In this document: piece after piece, positions 42,824-52,099 of the stretch | Layout of the letters: every line of letters begins with the position of its first letter | Position numbering within the stretch: position 1 is the first letter of the stretch | Source: Polaromonas sp. CG_9.7 | GTDB taxonomy: Bacteria > Pseudomonadota > Gammaproteobacteria > Burkholderiales > Burkholderiaceae_C | NCBI RefSeq assembly: GCF_015752205.1 | Contig: NZ_JADOVG010000002.1 | Location: forward strand, 62,001 to 126,000 | Reading direction: 5' to 3' | Length of the DNA: 64,000 bases | Notes under the pieces: generated by a model | Seen by the model: only the letters and a program-made list of their open reading frames with translations | The model's database searches: none | What the model was told of the DNA's origin: nothing | Made by a program: the position numbers and the translations under genes

Positions 42824-43597
42824 TCAGTGTGCTCCCTGCAGTTCGGTGTCTGCGCTGCCCATGTAGGCTTCGATGACCAGCGGGTTTTTGGCCACTTCGT
42901 CATACGGGCCGTCGGCAATGATGGCGCCGCGCTGCAGCACCGTGATGCGGTCGGCAATCGACGACACCACGTTCATGTTGTGCTCGACCATCAAGATGGT
43001 GCGGCCGGCCGAAACTTTCTTGATCAGTTGCGTGACCCGGTCCACGTCTTCGTGGCCCATGCCCTGCGTGGGTTCGTCCAGCAGCATCAGCTCGGGCTCC
43101 AGCGCCAGTGTGGTTGCCAGTTCCAGCGCACGCTTGCGGCCATACGGCAGGCTGACGGTAAGCTCGTTGGCAAAGTCGCTCAAATCGACTTCAGCCAGGA
43201 GTTCCAGGGCTCGATCGTGCAGGTGGAACAACGTGCTTTCGGCTTTCCAGAAATGAAACGAAGTGCCCTCGTTGCGTTGCAGCGCAGCGCGCACGTTTTC
43301 CAGTACCGTCATGTGCGGGAACACAGCGGAAATCTGGAATGAACGGACGATGCCGCGCCGTGCGGTTTGTGCCGGCTTTTCAAAAGTGATGTCCGTGCCG
43401 TTGAAGGTGATGCTGCCGCGCGTGGGCGTCAGGAACTTGGTCAGCAAGTTGAAGAAGGTCGTCTTGCCGGCGCCATTGGGGCCAATGAGCGCATGAATGT
43501 GCCCGCGTTGAACTTTCAGGTCCACGTTGTTGACGGCAATGAATCCCTTGAATTCCTTGGTCAGGCTGCGCGTTTCAAGAATGAAATCCACTGGCAA
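42824..43597 (-). CDS. livG: Branched-chain-type ABC transporter ATPase LivG (operon 1)
   Basis: A 257-residue ATPase with canonical Walker A GPNGAGKTT, LSDF-proximal signature region SLPYGRKRALELATTLA, Walker B LMLLDEPTQGMG and switch MVEHNMNVV. The likely start is TTG at 43597 (MPVDFILETRSL), five bases after GGAGAG; GTG at 43591 is the alternative. First gene of the operon. Confidence 0.9.
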   Translation of the reverse strand: MPVDFILETRSLTKEFKGFIAVNNVDLKVQRGHIHALIGPNGAGKTTFFNLLTKFLTPTRGSITFNGTDITFEKPAQTARRGIVRSFQISAVFPHMTVLENVRAALQRNEGTSFHFWKAESTLFHLHDRALELLAEVDLSDFANELTVSLPYGRKRALELATTLALEPELMLLDEPTQGMGHEDVDRVTQLIKKVSAGRTILMVEHNMNVVSSIADRITVLQRGAIIADGPYDEVAKNPLVIEAYMGSADTELQGAH

Positions 43598-43719
43598 ATT
43601 GGCTCTCCGGCAGGTTGAATTGACTTCACGTTACGTCTTGAAAAAAGTCAGTTTGGTTTCGTGAAACACAGGCCTTGATCTTAGCCAGACACCACTGGTG
43701 AAAATACCGGGTTAGACCC

Positions 43720-43736
43720 TTAAGTAGTTTTTCGTA
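43720..43736. promoter_or_regulatory. Bipartite motif TTAAGTAGT-N4-CGTA upstream of liv operon 1
   Basis: TTAAGTAGT (43720-43728), four spacer bases and CGTA (43733-43736) lie 123 bases upstream of livG. Exactly the same 13 conserved bases with the same spacing occur at 53697-53713 in front of liv operon 2. The two-component regulator encoded between the operons is the candidate binder. The rest of the 43598-44020 gap shows no gene. Confidence 0.5.
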
Positions 43737-44020
43737 ATGAAAAGTTAACGCCTGATGCCTTTTCCGGATGCGTCCACTGGATTGAAAGCAAAGCCTTGAA
43801 TTCAGCAGATTGTTCGCCACAAAGCTTCAATGGTCATGGCCAACAGTCTGTGCCAGGCGCCGGCTTTAATGGTGGCTGAACAGCCATGGCAACCAGCCAA
43901 TTGGGTGACATTTTTGAGTGAAAAGTGCAATTTCCGCATGACTGATAAGCATGGACTGCTATTAAAAAAAATTTACGGTCTTTCCGGATGGCTCTGCTGC
44001 ACTGTGCGACCATGGCGACC

Positions 44021-45094
44021 ATGCAAAACTTCTGGCCTTCCAGCGGCTTCACCCCGCTTCAGCGCAACCCTCGTGGCTGGCTGCTGCCGACCGACGACTA
44101 CCTGCGGCTTTTCCTGGGCCGTCCTGAATTGGCGCTGATGCCGGAATCCTGCCCGGCCGAACGCGCTTTGCATGCGGCCCTGCTGGCATTGCCGTCGGGG
44201 CTGGTCACGCCTGCCGATCTGGAAAAGGTAGAAGACTCCGATGTCCGCGCCAGTTACCAGTTCTTCCTGCGCTTTCGCGATGGCCTGCTGGCCGCCGGCA
44301 CGCTGGAAGCTTATTACCTGAGCCTGTTCGCGCGCGACGGAACAGGGGTCATCACCATTCCACCGCTGTTCATCGATTTGCTGGCGCAGGCCATCACCCA
44401 CAACCTGCTGCATGAATCAAACGATGCCTACGAAGTGCGCGCTGGTGAAATGCTGTTTCGCCCCCAGCGCATCAGCACGCAGGACGGCCAGGTACTAAGC
44501 GGTGACCGCGACGTGATTGACATGTTCAGCGAAACCGGGGGGCTGGGTGACTTCGGACGCTTTCTGGCGGAGGCCAAGGCGCCTCTGGCAACCATCAGCC
44601 TGAAGGTGCTAGGCGAGGACAATGCGCCGGATTACTGGACGCAGGCCGACCGCCATGCCTTTTTGCTCGACCTCACGCATGAAGTCACGACGGACCTGAG
44701 CCATGGCCTGGTGCTGAAAATGACCCGGGCGCGCTCTGGCCTTAAGGCATTGGCCAGTGTGCTGCAAAAATGGGTTCGCCATTTCCTGGGCGTCGGCGTC
44801 ACCATCCGGCCGCTACAAAAGATCGATGACGATGCCTGGCGCTGGCATCTGGGGCTGGACACTGAAGCAACGGCGCTGCTCAACGACCTGTATGAAGGCC
44901 GGGACGTGGCAGCCCAAAGGCTGAATCGGCTGGTCAGCCTGTTTCGCCTTGATTTTGTAGACCCGCAGGAGATGCGCACCGACGTGGCGGGCAAGCCGGT
45001 CTATCTGGGGCTGATGATGAATGCAGAGGGCGTGCTTCGGGTCAAGCCGCAAAACCTGCTGGTGAACCTGCCATTGCGTTCCTGGCTGCAATGA
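44021..45094 (+). CDS. DUF6352 family protein
   Basis: A protein of about 357 residues opening with MQNFWPSSGFTPLQRNPRGW, then LPTDDYLRLFLGRPELAL, LFRPQRISTQDGQVLSGDRD, and the C-terminal GLMMNAEGVLRVKPQNLLVN. These motifs and the length match a widespread Burkholderiales protein (DUF6352). No signal peptide or membrane segment. Starts at 43988 or 44012 are possible; 44021 is preferred because family members begin just before FWPSSG. Function unknown. Confidence 0.8.
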   Translation: MQNFWPSSGFTPLQRNPRGWLLPTDDYLRLFLGRPELALMPESCPAERALHAALLALPSGLVTPADLEKVEDSDVRASYQFFLRFRDGLLAAGTLEAYYLSLFARDGTGVITIPPLFIDLLAQAITHNLLHESNDAYEVRAGEMLFRPQRISTQDGQVLSGDRDVIDMFSETGGLGDFGRFLAEAKAPLATISLKVLGEDNAPDYWTQADRHAFLLDLTHEVTTDLSHGLVLKMTRARSGLKALASVLQKWVRHFLGVGVTIRPLQKIDDDAWRWHLGLDTEATALLNDLYEGRDVAAQRLNRLVSLFRLDFVDPQEMRTDVAGKPVYLGLMMNAEGVLRVKPQNLLVNLPLRSWLQ

Positions 45095-45176
45095 AGGCAT
45101 GTGCGCCAGTTGTAACGCGCCTTGTGCCCTCAGCTTGGGCCTTGCCGGCAAGCCTTCTGAGACCGGACCAGCCATC

Positions 45177-46442
45177 TCAATGCGATGCGGGACGGCTGTT
45201 GAGTTCTGTATGCGCCGGCTTGTCATCAGAAACCGACGCGTCACCGTCGGCCTGCTCCTGCAAATCCTTTACCGATGGCGACGTTTCCTTCATGCAACTG
45301 GCCACCCCGAAACACTGTTGATGAACGCTGGCAATATTAGAAAAAAAACGCGACAGGCAAAAATGCTGCCTATACAGCGCACGGCCGTTTCTTGCCAGGG
45401 TTTGCTTCAGACCCGGCGTTTTTAAAACCTTCTGCATGCCGGCGGCTATGCTTGCGGGACTGGCTACTGTCACGAATACAGCGTTGATGCCATCGGTCAG
45501 CAAGGATGGAATCTCGCCTACCGCCGTCGTGACGACAGCCACGCCATGGGCAATAGCTTCCAGGATGGCCAGTGGCAGCACTTCGTCGTGCGAAGGCAAT
45601 ACCAGCAAGTCGGAATTCGCTAAAAGACGGCTGACCTTGCGCTGGTCGCACCAACCTTCAAACCGCACCAGATCACTGACGCCCAGCGCGCGCGCCTTGG
45701 CAAGGTAAGCGGCCACATTGCCGCCCCCCGCAATTGTGACGATCAAGCCGGATGTGTCGAGCGCCGGATGCGCCAGCGCCTGCAGCAGGTCCAGCAATCC
45801 TTTGCGATCCGACAGGTTGGCCAGGAAGAGAACGCGATGCAGCGGGCTGCCAGGCACCGCTTGCGGCACGCTGTCGGGCTCCGGCACGCCATTGATGATG
45901 GTCTGCACCCTGTCAGCCGGCACATGCAGAACATCGATGACAAAGGCCTTGGCGCCAGGACCGATCACGAGCACACCTTGCGGCAAGGAAAAAACCCAGC
46001 GTGTCAGCCAGCGAAGCACCGCTGGCAACCTGTCATAAAACCCATTCATCTGCGCATGCAGGTGCAGCACTGTTGGCACGCCCATCACTGCGCATGCCAC
46101 GATCAAGGTGCCTTTGCGGAACAGGCTCATGCGGGTGGCCACGTTGACATGCACGCCTGCCAGGCGGCCCTGCAGCCGGCCTGCTGCAATCCTCATAATG
46201 GCTATCAGCAGGACCCAAAGAGAATATTGAGGGCCACTCGAACCGCGTGTGTCCAGTGCGCGCAGACGCGCCGATCCATTGGGCAAGTGCTCGGCCTGGC
46301 ACTGGATCAGGTAGTCGGCCACCTTGTACATGCCGCCTCCACCGGGCGACCAGGGGCAGGCGATATAAATATAGCTTGCGTCGACTTGAGGTGTTAGTGT
46401 TGCCCTTGATTGCTGGCGTTTCGAATGGTGAGAATCCTTCAT
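45177..46442 (-). CDS. Glycosyltransferase family 4 protein
   Basis: The 421-residue GT-B enzyme has an N-terminal acceptor-side domain starting ASYIYIACPWSPGGGGMYK and the C-terminal GT4 domain with NGVPEP, VLFLANLSDRKGLLDLLQAL and the nucleotide-sugar signature DLLVLPSHDEVLPLAILEAI (E-x7-E). It probably adds a sugar in surface polysaccharide synthesis. It is divergent from a polysaccharide deacetylase, and the shared upstream region is clearly AT-richer than the surroundings. The C-terminal 40 residues are low-complexity. Confidence 0.85.
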   Translation of the reverse strand: MKDSHHSKRQQSRATLTPQVDASYIYIACPWSPGGGGMYKVADYLIQCQAEHLPNGSARLRALDTRGSSGPQYSLWVLLIAIMRIAAGRLQGRLAGVHVNVATRMSLFRKGTLIVACAVMGVPTVLHLHAQMNGFYDRLPAVLRWLTRWVFSLPQGVLVIGPGAKAFVIDVLHVPADRVQTIINGVPEPDSVPQAVPGSPLHRVLFLANLSDRKGLLDLLQALAHPALDTSGLIVTIAGGGNVAAYLAKARALGVSDLVRFEGWCDQRKVSRLLANSDLLVLPSHDEVLPLAILEAIAHGVAVVTTAVGEIPSLLTDGINAVFVTVASPASIAAGMQKVLKTPGLKQTLARNGRALYRQHFCLSRFFSNIASVHQQCFGVASCMKETSPSVKDLQEQADGDASVSDDKPAHTELNSRPASH

Positions 46443-46570
46443 TTATTTTGGACAAGAGTGATGCAAATTGGCAGACAGTGTTGCGCAATAATGCACTAGC
46501 AACATATACGTATTTGCTAATTTTTATTCTGTTACAGGTAAAACATTTTGGAAGCCGCAAGGAGGTCAAT

Positions 46571-46597
46571 TTGAATACTTCAAGGCGAACATGCTGA
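46571..46597 (+). CDS. Possible 8-codon leader peptide before the deacetylase gene
   Basis: A strong AAGGAGG site (about 46559-46565) is positioned for the TTG at 46571, which would give MNTSRRTC and a TGA at 46595-46597. That stop overlaps the ATG of the deacetylase (46591) by seven bases, an arrangement suited to translational coupling. The deacetylase itself has only a weak AAGG site. This is inference from spacing; no homologue is known to me. Confidence 0.3.
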   Translation: MNTSRRTC

Positions 46598-47562
46598 AGC
46601 AACTAATGAAACAAGGGTTGAAAGCAGTGGATGACATTGCAATAGCAGTCGACCGTGGCGCCGTTGCCCCGAATGCCCTGGTCAACGTTCTGTTTCACTC
46701 GCTGTACGAGAGCCGGGCACAGCTTGCCAGCCGCGACCTGGCACCGAACCAGCACGTGACTGTGGCGGACTTTCGTGGGTTTGTCGAAGAGATGCTTGAA
46801 AATGATTACACCGTCGTGTCGCCTGCCCAGATCGATGCCGGGCTTTTGCCGGGCCGGCGCTACCTCACGATCACGTTTGACGACGGTTACTTCAATAATA
46901 TGCTGGCGCTCGATGTGCTGAACCAGTTCCGTGTTCCCGCGACTTTTTTTGTGTCCACTGACCATGTGCAACAGAACAAGGCCTTCTGGTGGGATGCCTT
47001 CAGCCGCGAGTTGACGCGCAGCGGCCTCAGTCCGGACCGGCAGAAGTCCGAGATAGAGCAACTCAAGATGCTGACCCCTGAAAAGATTGATGCCTGTCTT
47101 GTCGAGCGTTTCGGCCCGGCGGTGCTCAAGCCCAAAGGCGACATTGATCGCCCGTTCACGCCGCGTGAGCTGGGGCAGTTCGCGCTCAATCCCTGGGTCC
47201 ATGTGGGTAACCACACGCGCGACCATGCCATCCTTACGAACTGTACGCCTGCCGAAATGGTTGACCAGATCACGGCGTGCCAGAACGCACTGGCCGACCT
47301 GGTGGGCTATCGACCTGTTGCCATTGCATATCCCAACGGCAACAACTCTTCTGTTGCCGTCGATGTGGCCGTGGCGGCAGGGCTGCGCGTGGGGTTCACA
47401 GTGGCGCCGCGCCCCCCCCGAGTGCCGCTGGACAGCGATTCCCGCATGCTGCTCGGGCGATTCTTTTTCCAGGGCGGGCAGGACATCCGTCGGCAATGTC
47501 GCCTGTTTGGCGCCCGATTTGTTCCCAGTCATATGCTTAAGACGATGATGCAGTCGGCATGA
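46591..47562 (+). CDS. Polysaccharide deacetylase (CE4/NodB domain)
   Basis: The 323-residue protein has the NodB metal site: TFDDGYF (catalytic and metal-binding Asp pair) and VGNHTRDHAILTNC (His-x3-His), then AYPNGNNS. A ~70-residue insertion (FWWDAFSRELTRSGL to DIDRPFTPRE) lies between the first two motifs. There is no signal peptide, so it may act on a cytoplasmic or lipid-linked glycan, consistent with the divergent glycosyltransferase. Confidence 0.85.
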   Translation: MLKQLMKQGLKAVDDIAIAVDRGAVAPNALVNVLFHSLYESRAQLASRDLAPNQHVTVADFRGFVEEMLENDYTVVSPAQIDAGLLPGRRYLTITFDDGYFNNMLALDVLNQFRVPATFFVSTDHVQQNKAFWWDAFSRELTRSGLSPDRQKSEIEQLKMLTPEKIDACLVERFGPAVLKPKGDIDRPFTPRELGQFALNPWVHVGNHTRDHAILTNCTPAEMVDQITACQNALADLVGYRPVAIAYPNGNNSSVAVDVAVAAGLRVGFTVAPRPPRVPLDSDSRMLLGRFFFQGGQDIRRQCRLFGARFVPSHMLKTMMQSA

Positions 47563-47701
47563 AGCGCGAGAGACTGCGCCTGGCGCCGCCGTTGCTGCTG
47601 GCATCAAGGTGGTCTTTGGCGAATTGACCAGGTAAATACAGGTGCCAGCGCACAGTGGCTTAAAATCAGCCGTTCAGCCCATTTTTAACCCGGAGTCTTC
47701 C

Positions 47702-47863
47702 ATGTCCAAGAAAATCAGAGTCGAGGCCGACATCTGCGCAGCCAAGCCTGTGCCGCCAAAAGGCTACACCATCACCACTGGCAACGGCCAGAAATGCAGC
47801 CTTGAGCGCGGTGCCCACACCCGCAGCAAAAAGAACCCAGGCAAGCGTCCCCACCAGGGTTAA
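47702..47863 (+). CDS. Small basic protein, 53 aa, unknown
   Basis: MSKKIRVEADICAAKPVPPK begins a 53-residue lysine/arginine-rich protein that continues with GYTITTGNGQKCSLERGAHT and ends KNPGKRPHQG. It has two cysteines 21 residues apart. The ATG at 47702 is preceded by CCGGAG (47691-47696). A dedicated terminator follows 43 bases after the stop, which supports a real, independently transcribed gene. Family not recognised. Confidence 0.6.
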   Translation: MSKKIRVEADICAAKPVPPKGYTITTGNGQKCSLERGAHTRSKKNPGKRPHQG

Positions 47864-47905
47864 GCCAAGGGACTGGCCCGGGCATCTTATTGCTCGGCCA
47901 AAAAG

Positions 47906-47956
47906 AAACCCGGACTACCGAGGCGCGATCCGCTGCGGTTGTCCGGGTTTTTTTTT
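47906..47956 (+). terminator. Rho-independent terminator with long hairpin
   Basis: AAACCCGGAC (47906-47915) pairs perfectly with GTCCGGGTTT (47941-47950). The T run reaches 47956, and inside the loop ACCG/CGGT extend the hairpin. It ends the small basic protein gene and faces the 3' end of icmF. Confidence 0.8.
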
Positions 47957-47989
47957 CAGCGCCGGATTCGAGGCCGGCGCTGGGGAAGA

Positions 47990-50900
47990 TCACATATTGC
48001 GACGGTACTGGCCGCCGACTTCGAACAGCGAATTGGTGATCTGCCCGAGCGAGCAGACGCGCACCGCGTCCATCAGCACGTCAAACACGTTACTGTTCTC
48101 GATCACCGCCTGCTGCAGGCGCTTGAGCTGTGCCGGTGCTTCATGGGCGTGGCGGGTGTGGAAGTCTTCCAGGCGCTTGAGCTGGCTTTGTTTTTCCTCG
48201 TCGGTCGAGCGGGCAAGTTCGAGCTTGTCATGCACCGCGTCGCCATGCGGGTTGCGAAAGGTGTTGACGCCAATGATCGGCAGCTCGCCGGTGTGCTTGA
48301 GCATCTCGTAGTGCATGGACTCGTCCTGGATGCGGCCACGCTGGTAGCCTGTTTCCATGGCGCCCAGCACGCCGCCCCGGTCGGCGATGTTCTGGAACTC
48401 GGTCAGCACAGCTTCTTCCACCAGTTCGGTGAGTTCTTCGATGATGAAGGCACCCTGGCTCGGGTTTTCGTTCTTCGCCAGGCCCCATTCGCGGTTGATG
48501 ATGAGCTGGATCGCCATCGCGCGGCGCACAGAGTCTTCGGTCGGCGTGGTGATGGCTTCGTCAAACGCGTTGGTGTGCAGCGAATTGCAGTTGTCGTAAA
48601 TCGCAATCAGCGCCTGCAGCGTGGTGCGAATGTCGTTGAACTGGATTTCCTGCGCGTGCAGGCTGCGACCCGATGTCTGGATGTGGTATTTCAGTTTCTG
48701 GCTGCGTTCGTTCGCGCCGTATTTTTCCTTCATCGCCACGGCCCAGATGCGGCGCGCCACGCGTCCCATCACCGTGTATTCGGGGTCCATGCCGTTGCTG
48801 AAGAAGAATGACAGGTTGGGCGCGAAGTCGTCGATGTGCATGCCGCGCGCCAGGTAGGCTTCGACAAACGTGAAGCCGTTGCTCAGCGTAAAGGCCAGCT
48901 GGCTGATCGGGTTGGCACCGGCTTCCGCGATGTGGTAGCCGCTGATCGACACGCTGTAGAAGTTGCGCACGTTGTGGTGCACAAAGTATTCGGCGATGTC
49001 GCCCATCACCTTCAAACTGAACTCGGTGCTGAAAATGCAGGTATTCTGGCCCTGGTCTTCCTTCAGGATATCGGCCTGCACCGTGCCGCGCACGTTGGCT
49101 TGCACCCATTCGCGGATCTTGGCGATTTCGGTGTCGGTCGGGTCGCGGCCGTTGTCGGTCTTGAACTTGTCGATGTTCTGGTCAATGGCAGTGTTCATGA
49201 ACATCGCCAGAATGCTGGGCGCCGGGCCGTTGATGGTCATCGACACGCTGGTGGTCGGGCTGCACAGGTCAAACCCGCCGTACAGCACCTTCATGTCGTC
49301 CAGCGTAGCGATGGACACCCCCGAGTTGCCGACCTTGCCGTAGATGTCGGGACGCGGGTCCGGGTCGTTGCCGTAGAGGGTGACCGAGTCAAACGCGGTG
49401 GACAGTCGTTTGGCGGCCATGCCGTCGCTCAGCAGCTTGAAGCGCGTGTTGGTCCGGAACGGGTCGCCTTCGCCCGCGAACATACGGGTCGGGTCTTCGC
49501 CCTCGCGCTTGAAGGCAAAAGTGCCGGCGGTGTAAGGGTAGCTGCCGGGCACGTTGTCCAGAATCAGCCATTTCAGAATCTCGCCATGGTCTTCGTAGGT
49601 CGGCAAGCAGACCTTGCGGATGGTGGTGCCGCTCAGTGACTTGCTGGTCAATTGCGTGCGGATTTCCTTGTCGCGAATTTTGACGACATATTCGTCGCCT
49701 GCATAGGCTTTCTGCATTTCAGGCCATTGGGCCAGCAGCTTTTTGGCGCTGGGCTCTTGAATCTGCTCGCGCTCCACGGCGAGGCTGATCACCGCTTCCA
49801 CGGCATTCGTCTTGTCTGATTTGCTGGCGCTGAGCATGCCGGAGGTGGCACGCAGCTGCTGGATTTGCCGGGCCAGCGCGGCCTGCTCCTTGCCACGCTT
49901 TTTGTAGCCACGCACTGTGTCGGTGATCTCGGCCAGGTAGCGGGTGCGGGCGGCAGGAACCACTGGCGTCTGGTTGGTGCTGTGGCGCACATTGACCAGC
50001 GGCAACGCGCCATCGGTCAGGTTCAGACCCAGTGCGCTGAGCCGGATTTTGAGCGCCTGGTAGAGCGCTGTCACACCATCGTCGTTGAAGCGTGCGGCCA
50101 TGGTGCCGAACACCGGCATCTGGTCGGCCGGCGTGGTCCAGGCTTCCTTGTTGCGTTGCACCTGCTTGGCCACGTCGCGCAGGGCGTCGAGCGCGCCCTT
50201 GCGGTCGAATTTGTTGATGGCCACGAACTCGGCAAAGTCGAGCATGTCGATTTTTTCCAGCTGGCTGGCCGCGCCGAACTCGGGCGTCATCACATACATC
50301 GGCACATCGACATGCGGCACGATGGCCGCGTCGCCCTGGCCGATGCCGGAGGTTTCCACAATGATCAGGTCAAAGCCGGCGGCCTTGCAGGCGGCAATCA
50401 CGTCAGGCAACGCCTTGCTGATTTCAGAGCCGAAGTCGCGCGTGGCGAGCGAGCGCATGAACACGCGTTGACCCTGGCTCCAGGGGTTGATGGCGTTCAT
50501 GCGGATGCGGTCGCCGAGCAACGCACCACCGCTTTTGCGCCGCGACGGGTCGATGCTGATCAGCGCCACGCGCAACTCGTCGCCCTGGTCGAGTCGCAGG
50601 CGGCGAATCAGCTCGTCGGTCAGACTGGATTTGCCTGCGCCGCCGGTGCCGGTAATGCCCAGAACCGGTATTTTTTTAGTAGCGGCTTGCGCCCGTACAG
50701 CTTGCACAAGCGTCTCATCTGCCTTGTTTTCTTCAAGTGCGGTGATGAGCTGGGCCAGCGCGCGCCAAGCCATCTCGTTGTGGCCTTCTATGGCTTCAAC
50801 GTGGCTGGGCGCGTAGCCGCTGATGTCCTTGTCGCAACGCATCACCATTTCGCCAATCATGCCGGCCAAACCCATGCGCTGGCCGTCCTCGGGGCTGAAG

Positions 50901-51283
50901 ATGCGCGCCACGCCATAAGCCTGGAGTTCGCGGATTTCCGGCCCGACGATGACGCCGCCGCCGCCGCCAAACACCTGGATGTGCTCGCCGCCCCGGCTTT
51001 TCAGCAAGTCCACCATGTACTTGAAATACTCGACATGTCCGCCTTGATAGGAACTGATGGCGATGCCCTGCGCGTCTTCCTGCAGTGCCGCCGTCACAAC
51101 TTCGTCAACGCTGCGGTTGTGGCCCAGGTGAACCACCTCGGCGCCCATGCCCTGCAGAATGCGCCGCATGATGTTGATCGCCGCGTCATGGCCGTCGAAC
51201 AGGCTGGCAGCGGTGATAAAGCGCACTTTGTTGGTGGGGCGGTAGCTGGCAAGGGCCTTGTAGTCGGCGGACAGGTCGGTCAT
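47990..51283 (-). CDS. icmF: Fused isobutyryl-CoA mutase IcmF
   Basis: The 1097-residue protein joins three modules: an N-terminal B12-binding domain with the cobalt-binding H32 ([11 protein letters not shown]), a MeaI-type G-protein chaperone (Walker [10 protein letters not shown] near residue 210, NKFD guanine motif), and a C-terminal acyl-CoA mutase barrel ([39 protein letters not shown]). It interconverts isobutyryl-CoA and n-butyryl-CoA. The start at 51283 ([11 protein letters not shown]) fits the family length; codons upstream are rejected. A perfect palindrome lies upstream. Confidence 0.93.
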   Translation of the reverse strand: MTDLSADYKALASYRPTNKVRFITAASLFDGHDAAINIMRRILQGMGAEVVHLGHNRSVDEVVTAALQEDAQGIAISSYQGGHVEYFKYMVDLLKSRGGEHIQVFGGGGGVIVGPEIRELQAYGVARIFSPEDGQRMGLAGMIGEMVMRCDKDISGYAPSHVEAIEGHNEMAWRALAQLITALEENKADETLVQAVRAQAATKKIPVLGITGTGGAGKSSLTDELIRRLRLDQGDELRVALISIDPSRRKSGGALLGDRIRMNAINPWSQGQRVFMRSLATRDFGSEISKALPDVIAACKAAGFDLIIVETSGIGQGDAAIVPHVDVPMYVMTPEFGAASQLEKIDMLDFAEFVAINKFDRKGALDALRDVAKQVQRNKEAWTTPADQMPVFGTMAARFNDDGVTALYQALKIRLSALGLNLTDGALPLVNVRHSTNQTPVVPAARTRYLAEITDTVRGYKKRGKEQAALARQIQQLRATSGMLSASKSDKTNAVEAVISLAVEREQIQEPSAKKLLAQWPEMQKAYAGDEYVVKIRDKEIRTQLTSKSLSGTTIRKVCLPTYEDHGEILKWLILDNVPGSYPYTAGTFAFKREGEDPTRMFAGEGDPFRTNTRFKLLSDGMAAKRLSTAFDSVTLYGNDPDPRPDIYGKVGNSGVSIATLDDMKVLYGGFDLCSPTTSVSMTINGPAPSILAMFMNTAIDQNIDKFKTDNGRDPTDTEIAKIREWVQANVRGTVQADILKEDQGQNTCIFSTEFSLKVMGDIAEYFVHHNVRNFYSVSISGYHIAEAGANPISQLAFTLSNGFTFVEAYLARGMHIDDFAPNLSFFFSNGMDPEYTVMGRVARRIWAVAMKEKYGANERSQKLKYHIQTSGRSLHAQEIQFNDIRTTLQALIAIYDNCNSLHTNAFDEAITTPTEDSVRRAMAIQLIINREWGLAKNENPSQGAFIIEELTELVEEAVLTEFQNIADRGGVLGAMETGYQRGRIQDESMHYEMLKHTGELPIIGVNTFRNPHGDAVHDKLELARSTDEEKQSQLKRLEDFHTRHAHEAPAQLKRLQQAVIENSNVFDVLMDAVRVCSLGQITNSLFEVGGQYRRNM

Positions 51284-51338
51284 GGAAATTGTTTCCTGTA
51301 GGGTTGCGCGCACTGGGATATGCTGGAACGCTATGTTA

Positions 51339-51359
51339 TTACGTTTACGTAAACGTCAA
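51339..51359. promoter_or_regulatory. Perfect 16-bp palindrome upstream of icmF (LiuR-like operator)
   Basis: ACGTTTACGTAAACGT at 51341-51356 equals its own reverse complement, and the flanks TT/CAA extend the symmetry partly. It is 58 bases upstream of the icmF start. The sequence resembles the sites described for MerR-family LiuR regulators of branched-chain amino acid degradation genes, a fitting context for isobutyryl-CoA metabolism. The regulator itself is not in the window. Confidence 0.6.
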
Positions 51360-51402
51360 TCAAAAAAACATGCAAATCCTTTTAGGCTCTTGGTGCGCAT
51401 CT

Positions 51403-52086
51403 TCAAGCTTGCTCCTGCAGGGTCTGGTCTGCCTGAAGCTTTTTCAGCGGCAGCATGTGGTCTATTGCATATTTCACCAGTTCGGCCTGGCCGGTGATGC
51501 GCAGCTTGCGGCGCAAGTTGAGCCGATGGGTTTCCACCGTGCGCACCGACATGCCGAGCTCCCGGGCAATTTGCTTGTTGGAGTAGCCGCAGGCCAGCCA
51601 TGCCAGCGTAGCCGACTCCTTGGGCGTCAGGGGGCTGCCGGCGCCGCTGGGGACTGGAAAGCCTTCCAGGTAATGCTGAAGTTCAGGGCTGAAAAAGGTT
51701 TCACCCGCATGCACCGCGCGAATCGCATTGACCAGTTCCAGGGCAGGGGCGTCCTTGAGCACGTAGCCTTTTGCACCGGACTCCACGGCGCGTTTGACGT
51801 ACTCGACGCTGTTGTGCATCGACAGCACCAGCACATCGATGCCAGGAAAATGCAGTTGAAACAGCGCCGCCAGCTCAATGCCACTGGCGCCGCGCATGCT
51901 GATGTCGGTGAGTACGATGTGCGGCGCATCGTCCTCGCCCAGCTCGGCAGCCAGCTCCATGGCCTCATCAACGCTGCCGGCTTCACCGACCACCCGGATA
52001 TCGTCCGTGGCCTCCAGCCGCATGCGCACACCGTCGCGCACAAAAGGGTGGTCATCGACCAGAATGAGGCGGATTTTGTTCGTCAT
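51403..52086 (-). CDS. LuxR-family two-component response regulator
   Basis: The 227-residue protein has a receiver domain (LILVDDHPFVRDGVR, phosphoacceptor in HIVLTDISMRG, switch lysine in GYVLKDAPA) and a C-terminal LuxR/NarL helix-turn-helix (LTPKESATLAWLACGYSNKQ, then TVETHRLNLRRKL). It lies 13 bases after the kinase gene in the same operon. Context suggests it controls the adjacent divergent liv operon 2. Confidence 0.92.
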   Translation of the reverse strand: MTNKIRLILVDDHPFVRDGVRMRLEATDDIRVVGEAGSVDEAMELAAELGEDDAPHIVLTDISMRGASGIELAALFQLHFPGIDVLVLSMHNSVEYVKRAVESGAKGYVLKDAPALELVNAIRAVHAGETFFSPELQHYLEGFPVPSGAGSPLTPKESATLAWLACGYSNKQIARELGMSVRTVETHRLNLRRKLRITGQAELVKYAIDHMLPLKKLQADQTLQEQA

Positions 52087-52099
52087 AGTACCTTGCTGT

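Noticed and set aside
49865..51301. 478-codon open frame on the plus strand
   Set aside because: It is antisense to icmF, whose three domains are fully recognisable; no ribosome binding site and no protein-like motifs.
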